Below are positions 17,802 through 26,722 of a stretch of 64,000 nt of DNA, piece after piece (the first letter of the stretch is position 1; every line of letters begins with the position of its first letter). The translations under genes were made by a program, and so were the position numbers. The stretch is from Alicyclobacillus fastidiosus (lineage in GTDB: Bacteria; Bacillota; Bacilli; Alicyclobacillales; Alicyclobacillaceae): positions 1,426,001 to 1,490,000 of the forward strand of contig NZ_CP104067.1 of NCBI RefSeq assembly GCF_026651875.1, written 5' to 3'. Under the pieces are notes generated by a model that did not search any database, was not told the DNA's origin, and saw only the letters and a list, made by a program, of their open reading frames with translations.

Positions 17802-18084
17802 AATATCCAGATATGTCTAAGAGGGAGAACACGGGAGCTTTTTTATGCCATTTTCACGGTAGAGGGTGGGGAGAAAGGCAAATCAGATGCGAGCAAGTTT
17901 GTATGAGTATAAGTCGCATGATCATGTGATGATTCCAGGAGATATTATCGACGCGAGAACGCGCGCGGTGAGAAATATGACCGACTGCAGGCGGAGGATT
18001 CAGAGTATTTTACTCACCCGGGCGCAACTCGCTCACATCGGCGAAAACCGGGATCTCTATCACCGCGCAGCGCACCTACTTAAC

Positions 18085-18333
18085 TTAGTAGGACTGTGCA
18101 ATCTGCGCGTGTTCCGCCGCCTCCCAAACGGGTAACACAGTGAAGCCGTCCGCTTCTGCATCGGCCCAGAATTCGTCGTCGACCGGCAGGCCGATGAGCA
18201 CATCAATGCCATGATCCCTCAAAAACGCCGCCCGGTGTCTGGGGGCCGCATCGCGGTAGCCCAGAATGGCCACTGTTTTCCCCTGATAGCATCTGATAAT
18301 GAGTTTTTTTAAATCCTCGTCATTCACGACCAT
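18085..18333 (-). CDS. Small protein resembling the N-terminal half-domain of ketol-acid reductoisomerase (KARI)
   Basis: An 82-aa product. It contains GKTVAILGY, an aliphatic middle and [18 protein letters not shown], matching the order seen in the IlvC NADP-binding domain ([25 protein letters not shown]... ADGF.V..VAEA). The glycine-rich loop is altered to [11 protein letters not shown], so the dinucleotide-binding GSQGHA residues are lost, and the catalytic C-terminal domain is missing. AAGGAGAGGG lies immediately upstream of the minus-strand start, so it may be translated. It is either a decayed ilvC fragment or a stand-alone domain that has drifted. Confidence 0.55.
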   Translation of the reverse strand: [82 protein letters not shown]

Positions 18334-18498
18334 CCCTCTCCTTCGATGCTGCCAAAAATTTTGCTCCCTGTACACTCGGAATTCTATTCGAAGCCGATTC
18401 GGTGTTCAAATGAATAAGTTTAATGACTCGTATAGGAAATTTTAATAACTGTTTTCTGCTATTAGTCTTTTGTATAGGTGTTATTAAAACAAACAATT

Positions 18499-18512
18499 TG
18501 AAAACGCTTCAC
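18499..18512. promoter_or_regulatory. cre-like operator before the first Rieske gene
   Basis: TGAAAACGCTTCAC keeps the left half and central CG of a cre box but matches only about 11 of 14 positions of the consensus; the right half is one base short. Position 50-60 bp before the Rieske start fits a repressor site. Just upstream, GTATAGG occurs twice (about 18432 and 18472), each before an AT-rich tail. Confidence 0.35.
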
Positions 18513-18561
18513 TGATTGCAGAGAATGGACAGCAACAACAATGACATCAGGAGAGATGAAA

Positions 18562-19842
18562 ATGCTGTCCTATCAAGACAACAAAACATTAACGCGAACA
18601 GGAGCTGGAACGCCGATGGGCGAGGTCCTTCGTCGGTACTGGATTCCGGCACTCATGTCAGAGGAGCTTCCGCACCCAGATTGCCCACAAGTGCGGGTGA
18701 AACTGCTCGGCGAAGAGCTCATAGCCTTCCGGGACACGAGTGGGCGGGTGGGGTTGGTCGACGAATATTGTCCTCACCGAAGAGTCTCCCTTTTCTACGG
18801 GCGGAACGAGGAGTGTGGCATTCGATGCGCCTATCACGGCTGGAAATTCGACGTCGACGGCAAGTGTGTAGACCTGCCGTCGGAACCCGCCGAGAGCAAT
18901 TTCAAATCGAAAATTCGAATTAAATCCTATCCTACGGAAGAACGCGGCGGGGTTATCTGGGCGTACATGGGCCATCCGGATCTCAAGCCGGAACTACCCG
19001 AGCAGGAGTGGATGATGGTCGCCGACAGTCAACGGTATATCTCGAAAAAAATACAAGAATGCAACTACTTCCAGGCACTGGAGGGCGGCATCGACTCGAG
19101 TCACGTGTCGATTTTGCATTCCGGTTCGGTTGCCAATCTAGGGGTGTCGAGCAAGAGCAACAGCACGACCCTGTTGGCCAAGGATACGGCTCCGCGATTT
19201 GAAGTGATGGAAACCGAGTACGGGCTGTTGATTGGGGCCCGGCGAGACGCAGACGAGGACAATTACTATTGGCGCATCACCCAGTTTATCATGCCGTGGT
19301 ACACGATGATTCCGCCGTTTGGCGGCGCACCGCGCGGCGGCCACGCGTGGGTTCCCATGGACGACGAACATTGTTGGGTGTGGAGTTGGAGCTGGACGCC
19401 AGGGCGCGACTTGACGAAAGAGGAGATAGACCAGATGGCGGCGGGAGCTGGCATTCACGCCAAGGTGATTCCGGGCACATTCCGTACGGTCGCGAATCTC
19501 GAGAACGACTTTTTGATTGATCGCGACATGCAGAAGCGCGGCGAGTCATTTGCGGGTATCTTTGGCGTCGGCATGGAGGACCATGCGGTGCAGGTGAGCG
19601 CTGGGTCCGTCGCGGATCGGTCATTGGAGCGCCTTGGCACCAGCGATACGGCCATCATTAAAGCGCGCCGCCGCCTGCTCGACGCCGTGCGGGTCAACGA
19701 AAAGGGCGGTGCAGTGCCGGCGCTCGATGCAGAGAGCCATCGCGTTCGCGCGGCCTCGGTCCTTCTGCCGAAGGGCATGCCTTTTCACGAAGGCGCAAAA
19801 GATGCTCTGAGACTCGCGGAGAAGGACTTCGAAGCGGTGTGA
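18562..19842 (+). CDS. Rieske non-heme iron oxygenase, alpha subunit (phthalate 4,5-dioxygenase-like)
   Basis: A 426-aa cytoplasmic oxygenase. The N-terminal Rieske [2Fe-2S] domain has Cys70-x-His72 and Cys89-x2-His92 (CPHRR ... CAYHGWKF). The C-terminal catalytic domain shows the mononuclear iron environment in EGGIDSSHVSILHSG. Length and order match one-component-type alpha subunits such as phthalate 4,5-dioxygenase and VanA relatives. ATG 18562 has AGGAG 8 nt upstream, better placed than the ATGs at 18541 and 18556. The gene starts a module with a Zn-dehydrogenase, a LysR regulator, an isochorismatase-like hydrolase and an MFS carrier. No partner reductase is encoded in the window. Substrate unknown; an aromatic acid is likely. 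Confidence 0.88.
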   Translation: MLSYQDNKTLTRTGAGTPMGEVLRRYWIPALMSEELPHPDCPQVRVKLLGEELIAFRDTSGRVGLVDEYCPHRRVSLFYGRNEECGIRCAYHGWKFDVDGKCVDLPSEPAESNFKSKIRIKSYPTEERGGVIWAYMGHPDLKPELPEQEWMMVADSQRYISKKIQECNYFQALEGGIDSSHVSILHSGSVANLGVSSKSNSTTLLAKDTAPRFEVMETEYGLLIGARRDADEDNYYWRITQFIMPWYTMIPPFGGAPRGGHAWVPMDDEHCWVWSWSWTPGRDLTKEEIDQMAAGAGIHAKVIPGTFRTVANLENDFLIDRDMQKRGESFAGIFGVGMEDHAVQVSAGSVADRSLERLGTSDTAIIKARRRLLDAVRVNEKGGAVPALDAESHRVRAASVLLPKGMPFHEGAKDALRLAEKDFEAV

Positions 19843-19924
19843 CAGGAGTTGCATCCTCGTCGCTACTCGACGCGGTCGTCATTTGTACTTCGGCGCGATG
19901 CCAATTGATTGGGGGATGATCACT

Positions 19925-21016
19925 GTGAGTGAAACGTCGCTATCCGCTGTCGCTACAGGGGTATTACAAACCGAAATCCGGGAGTTTAAGCTGCCGCACA
20001 TCGCGCCCGACGAGGGGATTTTACGGGTCGAAATCGTCGGCGTCTGCGGAACGGACGTGTCGCATTATCAATTGTTGCGCAGTCCGATGATTCTCGGGCA
20101 CCACGTCATCGGTCACGTCGACCGAATCGGCGAGGTCGCGGCACAGAGATGGGGCCTGAAGGAGGGGGACAGGGTCGCGATGGAGGAGTACATTCCTTGC
20201 GGCCATTGTGAGCTGTGCCGGACGGGCAACTATCGGCTCTGCTCCCAGACCGAGCCAGGGACCGGCATTCGCTACGGCGCCACACCGATTACCGTGTCGC
20301 CAAGCCTCTTCGGCGGGTTCAGCCAGTATCTGTACCTGCATCCGAACGCGGTGGTCCACAAGCTGCCGACTCATGTCCCGGCCGTGGAGGCCGCGCTTAC
20401 CCTGCCGTTGTCGAACGGGTTTGAGTGGATGCGCACCATCGGTCAAATTGGGCCTGGCGATGTGGTGGTTATCCAGGGCCCTGGTCAGCAGGGACTAGCC
20501 TCTGCATTGGCGGCGAAAGCGGCGGGCGCAAAGGCGGTGATCGTCACGGGACGGCGTACCAGCGTCCGGCGCTTAGAGCTGGCCAGCCAGTTGGGCGCGG
20601 ATTACACCGTCAACGTGAGTGAAGAAGATCTAGTAGAAAGGGTTCGGGAGATCACAGGCGGAGAGATGGCCGATGTGGTACTAGATGTGACCAGCGGGGG
20701 GACTGAGCCGGTAGTGACGTCGCTGCAAGTCGTCAAAAAGCATGGCACGGTGTTGCTCGGGGCTTTGAAGCACCAACTCTTTCAGGATTTCGATCTCGAT
20801 ATTATCTATCAAAAGAGCCTCACGGTGAAGGGGGTGCGCGGCCACAGCTACGAGTCGGTGAAAATGGCCATCGACTTCGTATCATCCGGGGTGTTCCCGC
20901 TGCAGTTGATGAATTCACACGACTACAGGTTGGCCGACACCGATTTAGCGCTTCGCACCGCAGGTTCGATGGGTGAACCAAATCCACTGCTGGTCACCGT
21001 TTCGCCGTGGAAATGA
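19925..21016 (+). CDS. Zinc-dependent alcohol dehydrogenase (MDR family)
   Basis: A 363-aa medium-chain dehydrogenase. The catalytic zinc region reads VCGTDVSHYQ and GHHVIGHVDRIGE, the structural zinc loop reads CGHCELCRTGNYRLC, and the NAD(P) fold is at about residues 170-210 (VVVIQGPGQQGLASALAAKAAGA). Start GTG 19925 sits 8 nt after a GGGGG ribosome site; ATG 19916 touches it. It follows the Rieske gene by 80 bp and is probably co-transcribed, so it may oxidise an alcohol or dihydrodiol intermediate. Threonine- or sorbitol-dehydrogenase-like functions are alternatives. Confidence 0.85.
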   Translation: MSETSLSAVATGVLQTEIREFKLPHIAPDEGILRVEIVGVCGTDVSHYQLLRSPMILGHHVIGHVDRIGEVAAQRWGLKEGDRVAMEEYIPCGHCELCRTGNYRLCSQTEPGTGIRYGATPITVSPSLFGGFSQYLYLHPNAVVHKLPTHVPAVEAALTLPLSNGFEWMRTIGQIGPGDVVVIQGPGQQGLASALAAKAAGAKAVIVTGRRTSVRRLELASQLGADYTVNVSEEDLVERVREITGGEMADVVLDVTSGGTEPVVTSLQVVKKHGTVLLGALKHQLFQDFDLDIIYQKSLTVKGVRGHSYESVKMAIDFVSSGVFPLQLMNSHDYRLADTDLALRTAGSMGEPNPLLVTVSPWK

Positions 21017-21198
21017 GATACCGCAAATTGAGTGAATACTGGGTGTATCGGATTGGCAGGTAGCTGTAATTGTGATAAGAGTTTAGAAACTACCCTTTCC
21101 ATCTCTCCCGACAAGTGAAGTAGATTGACGTTCGGTGAGTTGGAAACCGCCGGTACTCCCATGAAACTCAATTTGATGGTAAGCGTGGTGACATAACT

Positions 21199-22092
21199 GT
21201 GGAATTGAAGAACATTGAAGCGTTTTTGATGGTGGTGCAAAAGGGAAGTTTTTCGGCCGCCGCAGATGCGTTATTTATCAGTCAGCCGACGATTAGCGTG
21301 CGGATTCAACAGATGGAACAGCAGTTGAAGACGCCGTTGTTCCAGAGGGAAAATGGAAAACGAATCGTGTTGACGGATACCGGAAAGAAAGTTTATCCGT
21401 ACTTTGAAGAGGCCTTTCATTTAATTCAGCAAGCGATGGATGTCCTGCAAGAGACGCCCGTGTCCTTGGAGCGAGTTCAGATATCCTGTCCAAACCATAT
21501 GGGCGTGGAAATCATGCCAGAGGTGTTCAAGGTCCTCTATCACCAGTTTCCGAACTGTGAGTTTTTGTTAAAGGTCAGTGTGAATGAACAGTTGATTGAA
21601 GATATTCAACACGGGGCGGTCGATTTAGGGTTTACCTACCTGCGCCCTTCTGAACCGCATGAAAACCTGTCGGTCATTCGAGTTGCAAACGAACAGAACA
21701 TCCTCGTCTGTGCGCCTGACCATCCGTTGGCGAGGATGAGTGAGGTGTCCTTTGCAGACTTGGAGCGAGAGAGAATCATCGTCTACAATCACGAATCGTT
21801 TACGACCAAAATCATTACGCACTATATAGAGAAACATCACCTCAACATGTATCAGCAGGTGGAGATTAGCAACGTGGGGTGGCTCAAGATGATGGTGCGA
21901 AAGGGGCTTGGGGTCGCGTTTCTGCAGAAAATCATCGTTCAAGAGGAGTTGGAAAACGGAAAGCTGGTCCAAGTCGACCTTGGCAGGTCCCTCCCTCCTA
22001 CACCGATCTACCTGTTGGTCCGGTCTAGCGTCAACGAACGCATCAAAGAGACCATCATCCGGACCGCAAAACGGGCCTTCTCCAAGTTATAG
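21199..22092 (+). CDS. LysR-family transcriptional regulator (module 1)
   Basis: A 297-aa regulator. Residues 1-60 form the LysR winged HTH (FLMVVQKGSFSAAADALFISQPTISVRIQQMEQQLKTPLFQRE), and the remaining part is the type 2 periplasmic-binding-like effector domain (residues about 90-290). The start is GTG at 21199. It lies in the middle of the first Rieske module on the same strand, 182 bp after the dehydrogenase, and probably controls this module in response to its aromatic substrate. Confidence 0.88.
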   Translation: MELKNIEAFLMVVQKGSFSAAADALFISQPTISVRIQQMEQQLKTPLFQRENGKRIVLTDTGKKVYPYFEEAFHLIQQAMDVLQETPVSLERVQISCPNHMGVEIMPEVFKVLYHQFPNCEFLLKVSVNEQLIEDIQHGAVDLGFTYLRPSEPHENLSVIRVANEQNILVCAPDHPLARMSEVSFADLERERIIVYNHESFTTKIITHYIEKHHLNMYQQVEISNVGWLKMMVRKGLGVAFLQKIIVQEELENGKLVQVDLGRSLPPTPIYLLVRSSVNERIKETIIRTAKRAFSKL

Positions 22093-22134
22093 GTGGTTGT
22101 AAGCGGATTCATGCGTACCGAAAGGGGAGCGAAC

Positions 22135-22782
22135 ATGCCAACCTTCGACTTCTGTGGGGAACGTGCGGCACTTATCGTGATCGACATGCAGAACGCGTTT
22201 TTACAGGAGGCTTATTCGTCCCATGTGCCAGATGCAAGACGAGCTGTTGAGGGGATCAATGCGCTTGCACGCACCTGCCGGGACAAACAGATTCCCATCA
22301 TCTGGACTACGCACGTGTTGAAGTCAGATCTGTCGAACAGGGGGCTCATTCCGCATACCGTCGCACAATCGTTGGTCGAGGACGGACCGGGAATCGAGCT
22401 ATATTCGGAAATGGACGTATCTCCTTTGGATAAGGTCATTCGAAAAACTAGATTCAGCGCATTTTGGAAAACGGACCTATACGACTTTTTGCAGGAGCAG
22501 GAGCGCGACCAGTTGATCATCGTCGGATGCGTCTTGAACGTGTGCTGTGAAACGACTGCTCGGGACGCGTTTCAACACGATATTCAGGTGTTCCTTCCAA
22601 AGGAATTGAACAAGACGAGAGATCACGAGGACGTCGGTTTTGGGCACTACCTGGCGGAGGAGATCACCGCGCCTATTTTAACGAGCCTGGGCAACAAATT
22701 CGTACATTTGATTGCGGTCGATGAACTGATGAAAGAGCTGTCGCTGCCGCGACCATCGCTTTTTCCGGAGAACATCACCTAG
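22135..22782 (+). CDS. Isochorismatase-like cysteine hydrolase
   Basis: A 215-aa member of the isochorismatase/nicotinamidase fold. The catalytic triad is visible: Asp in LIVIDMQNAF, Lys in TTHVLKSDLSN, and Cys in IVGCVLNVCCETTARDA. ATG 22135 has AGGGGAG upstream. Family members hydrolyse amides (nicotinamide, maleamate, N-carbamoyl compounds) or enol ethers. In an aromatic catabolic setting it might remove an amide from an aromatic amide or maleamate-type intermediate; this is inference. Confidence 0.82.
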   Translation: MPTFDFCGERAALIVIDMQNAFLQEAYSSHVPDARRAVEGINALARTCRDKQIPIIWTTHVLKSDLSNRGLIPHTVAQSLVEDGPGIELYSEMDVSPLDKVIRKTRFSAFWKTDLYDFLQEQERDQLIIVGCVLNVCCETTARDAFQHDIQVFLPKELNKTRDHEDVGFGHYLAEEITAPILTSLGNKFVHLIAVDELMKELSLPRPSLFPENIT

Positions 22783-22854
22783 GAACCGTTCGTACACCTT
22801 TGTGCGGTTCACATAGACGCTAGTCTGTCAGGGATTTGAGAGGAGTTGATAGGG

Positions 22855-24142
22855 ATGAGTACAGAGGTAAAGGTAGACGCGGTGCCGTTGGCCACGAAGG
22901 ACTCGAGAGTTCGTTGGATATATGTCGCCCCAACGTTACTCGTCATCTGGGTCGTTAGTCTTCTTGAAAAAATTGGTGTCGGAATTATCGCAACAAACAA
23001 ACATTTTTTTGGTGGATATGCATCTGACGGGTCGCTCGGGACTCGTCGGCGCCTTGGTTACGACGCTGCTGTTTTCATACGGAATTGGTTTCTTTGTCTG
23101 GGGTCCAATCGTGGATCGGATTGGGCCAAGGAAGTCTGGGATTATTGCACTCGTGGTGTGGGGGATAAGCACCGCTATAGCCGCCGTATCGCCCAACGCA
23201 TTTATCCTCATCCTATCAAGAGTTTTGCTCGGTTTGTCGGAGGCGGCGTTCTGGCCAGTATCCAACTCGCTCACGGCGAGGTGGTTTCCGTATAACGAGC
23301 GCGCTCGGGCCAAATCGATTTGGATCAACGGCACGGTGGTCGGACCCGCCATTGCAGGATATGTCCTGTTCAGTCTGTTGGGATGGCTGGACTGGCGCGG
23401 AGTGTTTTGGGCGATGACCGTCCTCGCGGTCGTCGTTTGCCTGCCGCTTTTCGCGATTTTTGTCAAAGATAATCCTGCAGAGGATAGCCGAGTATCGTCA
23501 CTTGAACGCAGTATCATCTATGCGGACCAAACAAATACCGTTTCTGAAAGCAATGCGATTAAAATACCCAAAAACGTCTTTAGTTCCACGAATTTCTGGC
23601 TCATCTCCCTGAGTAATACGGGGTGTTTGATCGCCTATTTCAGTCTCGCGACGTTTTTTCCGGCGTACTTAAAAACGGGAATTCACTTCTCGTCCGCGAC
23701 CACGAGCAACTATCTATTACTCGCATACGGCATTGCGTTAGTCGCGCTTGTGCTGGTAGGCATTCGGGTCGACAAGACCAACAAAAAGGCAGTCTGGGCC
23801 GTAGGCAGCTTCATCGCGTGCGCATTCCTGCTCGCGATAAGTCAGTTGATCAAGGGCTCCGCGTTGATTGCACTCGTGATTTGCCTCGCCATCGTATTCG
23901 TCAACATCACGACGTTCATCAACCACGGCTTGACGCACTCCATGTCGACACGCGAGAAGATAGGTCGGGACAACGGCTTTATGATGGGAGTATCGAGTAT
24001 CTTGTCGGCGTATGGTCCGACCGCGACCGGCTCGTTTATCACGCTCAACGCTGGGCACTTCAATTACGCCTTCTACTTCCTCGCCGCTGTGACCGCCATC
24101 GCAGGGATAATCAACATTGTGCTAATGAAACGCGGGTTCTAA
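22855..24142 (+). pseudogene. MFS transporter (aromatic acid type), frameshifted in a T7 run
   Basis: Two frames make one MFS carrier of about 428 aa. The first, from ATG 22855 (AGGAG 9 nt upstream), runs VRWIYVAPTLLVIW ... IIATNKHF; the second takes up LVDMHLTGRSGLVGALVTTL and runs to 24142 with the remaining helices. Removing one T from the seven at 23004-23010 gives ATNKHFLVDMHLTG, which parallels ATNKDFLQEMHLTH of the related carrier at 32365. No other stop is present. This is a recent lesion, a phase-variable homopolymer or a sequencing error. The carrier would import the substrate of the first Rieske module. Confidence 0.82.
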
Positions 24143-24163
24143 GCGCTGTATGGCAAGGGATCC

Positions 24164-24210
24164 AAAAAAACTTACTCGTGACAGGGATTTGCCACGAGTG
24201 AGTTTTTTTT
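24164..24210. terminator. Bidirectional intrinsic terminator between convergent genes
   Basis: A7 followed by CTTACTCGTG (24171-24180) pairs with CACGAGTGAG (24193-24202) and then T8. It can end transcription of the MFS gene on the plus strand and of the IclR gene on the minus strand, which face each other. Confidence 0.9.
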
Positions 24211-24353
24211 GTTTGCGAATGCCGCGCCCTTAGGACGAAATGTGGGTGGTACACCGTCGCTGGCCACACTCGTTTCCATGTGCGCGTAACGTTGTTGGAC
24301 GAACAAGATAGCGATGGCTGAGATGACACTCGGGATTGCGGACGCTTCCCGGG

Positions 24354-25109
24354 CTACGTCAACGTATCAGATAGTTTCTGGCACTCCTGCTTTAACACGG
24401 TGACCACTGGGGACTCCTCCGAGGGATCGAGATATCCGAGGATTCCTACCACGCTAATGGCGGCGACCACCCGCCCGTCGCGCCCGAATACAGGGCACCC
24501 GATAGCTAATATGCCAGGCAATAGACTTTCTTCTGTGATGGAGTACCCTTTGCTGCGAATTTCCTGAATTTCTCGATCAAACACCGCGCGGCTTACACCA
24601 AATTGCGCCAACTCGCGTTTCAACACATCTTCTGTGTCACGTTCCGGCAAGAACGCTAAAAAGATCTTCCCCGCTACAGACTTGATGGCACTCACCTGCG
24701 TGCCGACGCGGATGCCGATGTTGACGGCGCGGTTGCTCTCCTCCCAGTGCAGGAAGTACGGCCCTTTTTCCGTCCACACCGACAGCGCCACCGTCTCGTT
24801 GAGACTCTCTTTGAGCCGTATCAATGTCGGACGTGCGACATCCCGGATGGTCCAACGGCTGGACGCGAGTAGGCCGAGGGACATGAGCTCTGGACCGATG
24901 GAATAGCGCAATTCCGTATCTCGACTCAGAAATCCCGTTCGATACAAACTGGTTAGATAACGGTGTAACCGACTTTTTGACATGTCGCAGCGCTCTGCGA
25001 TCTCGCTAATCGATAGGGGCTTTTGCGCATGGCCGATAGTTTTTAAAATATCGATACCGATCTCGACCGACTGTATGCCAAGTCCTGTCATATCTTGCTT
25101 GTCGGACAT
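24354..25109 (-). CDS. IclR-family transcriptional regulator
   Basis: A 251-aa regulator. Residues about 10-70 form the winged HTH (PLSISEIAERCDMSKSRLHRYLTSLYRTGFL) and residues about 85-245 the GAF-like effector domain with IKSVAGKIFLAFLPERD and the Cys-containing loop LPGILAIGCPVFGRDGRVVAAISVVG. The ribosome site GGAGG lies 8 nt before the ATG on the minus strand. It is divergent from the gentisate operon at 25577 and is very likely its regulator, with an aromatic acid as effector. Confidence 0.9.
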   Translation of the reverse strand: MSDKQDMTGLGIQSVEIGIDILKTIGHAQKPLSISEIAERCDMSKSRLHRYLTSLYRTGFLSRDTELRYSIGPELMSLGLLASSRWTIRDVARPTLIRLKESLNETVALSVWTEKGPYFLHWEESNRAVNIGIRVGTQVSAIKSVAGKIFLAFLPERDTEDVLKRELAQFGVSRAVFDREIQEIRSKGYSITEESLLPGILAIGCPVFGRDGRVVAAISVVGILGYLDPSEESPVVTVLKQECQKLSDTLT

Positions 25110-25576
25110 TCGTGTTCCTCCGTTTATGACGCCGTGGTTTCACTCGTAGTTACTTTAGCAGACAACATTGACGGATGAAATGTCCGATACGCACGATCGA
25201 CGGCCTGCACAGATCGTAAGCGCTATCACACTCACCCCTAAATCACACTTTTTAACAATCTATAAATACAATTTACGAATATACAATGAAATATAAAAGA
25301 ACCGTAAAATCGTTGTCAATCGAAAAAAACTGCGTGAAATACGATTGTGGAGACAGGCCATCTATCTTTAACTGGGCCCTTCGCATTTATGAAAGTGTTT
25401 ACAAGAGCATTCCTTGTCGTTATATTATTTTATATAAGTGAATATAGTTTACTAATGGTGAACACAAAACGGAGGAATGTGGGTGTGGGGTATCCGCCTC
25501 GTGTCCATCATCGGCCGGACGTGCATACCTCGTCGTCTTTGTTCCAGCACAAACATTCGTTGAGAGGGAGATTGAG
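25110..25576. other. Divergent control region between IclR gene and gentisate operon
   Basis: About 470 AT-rich bases holding the start signals of both directions. A cre-like box lies at 25215-25228. AT-rich palindromic stretches at about 25255-25300 are candidates for IclR binding but no clear operator stands out. A short open frame at 25347-25580 has no ribosome site and is not considered a gene. Confidence 0.5.
25215..25228. promoter_or_regulatory. cre-like catabolite repression box of the gentisate region
   Basis: CGTAAGCGCTATCA matches 13 of 14 consensus positions and shares its last 12 bases with the box before the sugar ABC operon at 6833. This would place aromatic degradation under sugar-dependent CcpA repression. 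Confidence 0.55.
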
Positions 25577-26680
25577 ATGACAACGGACGAACGGTTACAG
25601 GAGTACTACGGTCGACTGCAAAGTCGTCATTTGGGCCCCTTGTGGGACTCGCTGCAGTCGATTATGACGAAGGAACCCAAGCCACGCGCCATTCCATACT
25701 TGTGGAAATGGAGGGACGTCCACGACTTCGTGATGGAGTCTGGGCAGCTCGTGACGCCTGAGCGGGGCGGTGAACGCCGGGTGGTGTTCTTCCGGAACCC
25801 GGGGCTCGAGGCGTTGGAGCCGTGGGGTTGGGGATCATTGACACACACGCTCTACGCCGGTGTACAACTGCTGTTACCAGGGGAAAAGGCACCGTCACAT
25901 CGCCACAATCAAAACGCCATTCGATTCATCCTCGAGGGGAGCGGGGCCTATACCGTCGTCGAAGGAGAGCGCGTCTACATGGAGGAGGGGGACTTTCTCA
26001 TCACGCCCGCCGGATTGTGGCACGACCACGTGCACGAGGGAGACCAGCCGATGCTGTGGCTCGACTGTCTCGATATCCCGCTCGTCTACGAACTCGGCGT
26101 GACGTTTTTCGAGGCGCACCCAGAGTTCAACCAACCCGTCACGCGCCCCGATAATTTTTCAGTAGATCGCTATTCGGTCGCCGGTCTCCGACCGCTTCAA
26201 GATCGGGAGAACCGCTACGCGCCACAGGCGGTATTCAAGTGGAGCCAGACGAAACTGGCCTTGGACGGACTTTCCAACCAAGATCCAGATCCGGTCGACG
26301 GATACGCAGTCGAGTATGTCAATCCAGCGACAGGCGAAGCCGCCGGTCACACCATCGGCGCCATGATGCAAAAGCTGCCGAGCAACTTTCACGGCCAGGC
26401 GCACCGGCATGTCCATGGAGCCATTTATCACGTAACCCGCGGTGAAGGGTACTCGGTAATTGGCGGTGTTCGATTCGACTGGCAGAAGGGCGACACGTTC
26501 GTCATCCCGAATTGGGCGTGGCACGAGCACGTCAATACGGGACCAAGTGATGCGTATCTGTTCTCGACCAACGACTTGCCGGTGATGGAAGCGCTGCACC
26601 TCGAACGAAGTGAGCGGTACACAGAGGGGCACCAGGCGATATCCGAGCGGTTTACGGGTGTAGAGAGTTCTGTTCTGTAA
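25577..26680 (+). CDS. Gentisate 1,2-dioxygenase-like bicupin enzyme
   Basis: A 367-aa protein with two cupin domains. The first has SHRHNQNAIRFILEG (candidate iron ligands His108 and His110) and a third ligand His149 in LWHDHVHEG; the second cupin (about 270-345) reads GQAHRHVHGAIYHVTRG. This is the layout of gentisate 1,2-dioxygenase, which opens the ring of gentisate with O2 and Fe(II) to give maleylpyruvate. Salicylate 1,2-dioxygenase and 1-hydroxy-2-naphthoate dioxygenase share the fold, but the following FAH-type hydrolase and DinB protein favour gentisate. It is the first gene of its operon, with a GAGGGAG ribosome site. Confidence 0.88.
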   Translation: MTTDERLQEYYGRLQSRHLGPLWDSLQSIMTKEPKPRAIPYLWKWRDVHDFVMESGQLVTPERGGERRVVFFRNPGLEALEPWGWGSLTHTLYAGVQLLLPGEKAPSHRHNQNAIRFILEGSGAYTVVEGERVYMEEGDFLITPAGLWHDHVHEGDQPMLWLDCLDIPLVYELGVTFFEAHPEFNQPVTRPDNFSVDRYSVAGLRPLQDRENRYAPQAVFKWSQTKLALDGLSNQDPDPVDGYAVEYVNPATGEAAGHTIGAMMQKLPSNFHGQAHRHVHGAIYHVTRGEGYSVIGGVRFDWQKGDTFVIPNWAWHEHVNTGPSDAYLFSTNDLPVMEALHLERSERYTEGHQAISERFTGVESSVL

Positions 26681-26722
26681 GGCCTGAGACGGCGGTGAAC
26701 GAGTTCCGATAGGAGGATACAC

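Larger units (their letters stand above)
16200..17860 (+). mobile_element. IS110-family insertion sequence (ends approximate)
   Basis: Defined by the intact DEDD recombinase. The outer limits given are estimates: I found no clear flanking repeats, as expected for this family. It sits between a truncated nagB and a tiny KARI-like gene, so it may mark the site of deletions. Confidence 0.6.

Noticed and set aside
17866-18135. 89-aa plus-strand frame after the IS110 transposase
   Set aside because: It has no convincing start signal and overlaps the KARI-like gene on the other strand, which has the better ribosome site. No family match.
25347-25580. 77-aa frame before the gentisate dioxygenase
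   Set aside because: It lacks a ribosome site and ends inside the start of the dioxygenase; better explained as leader DNA.
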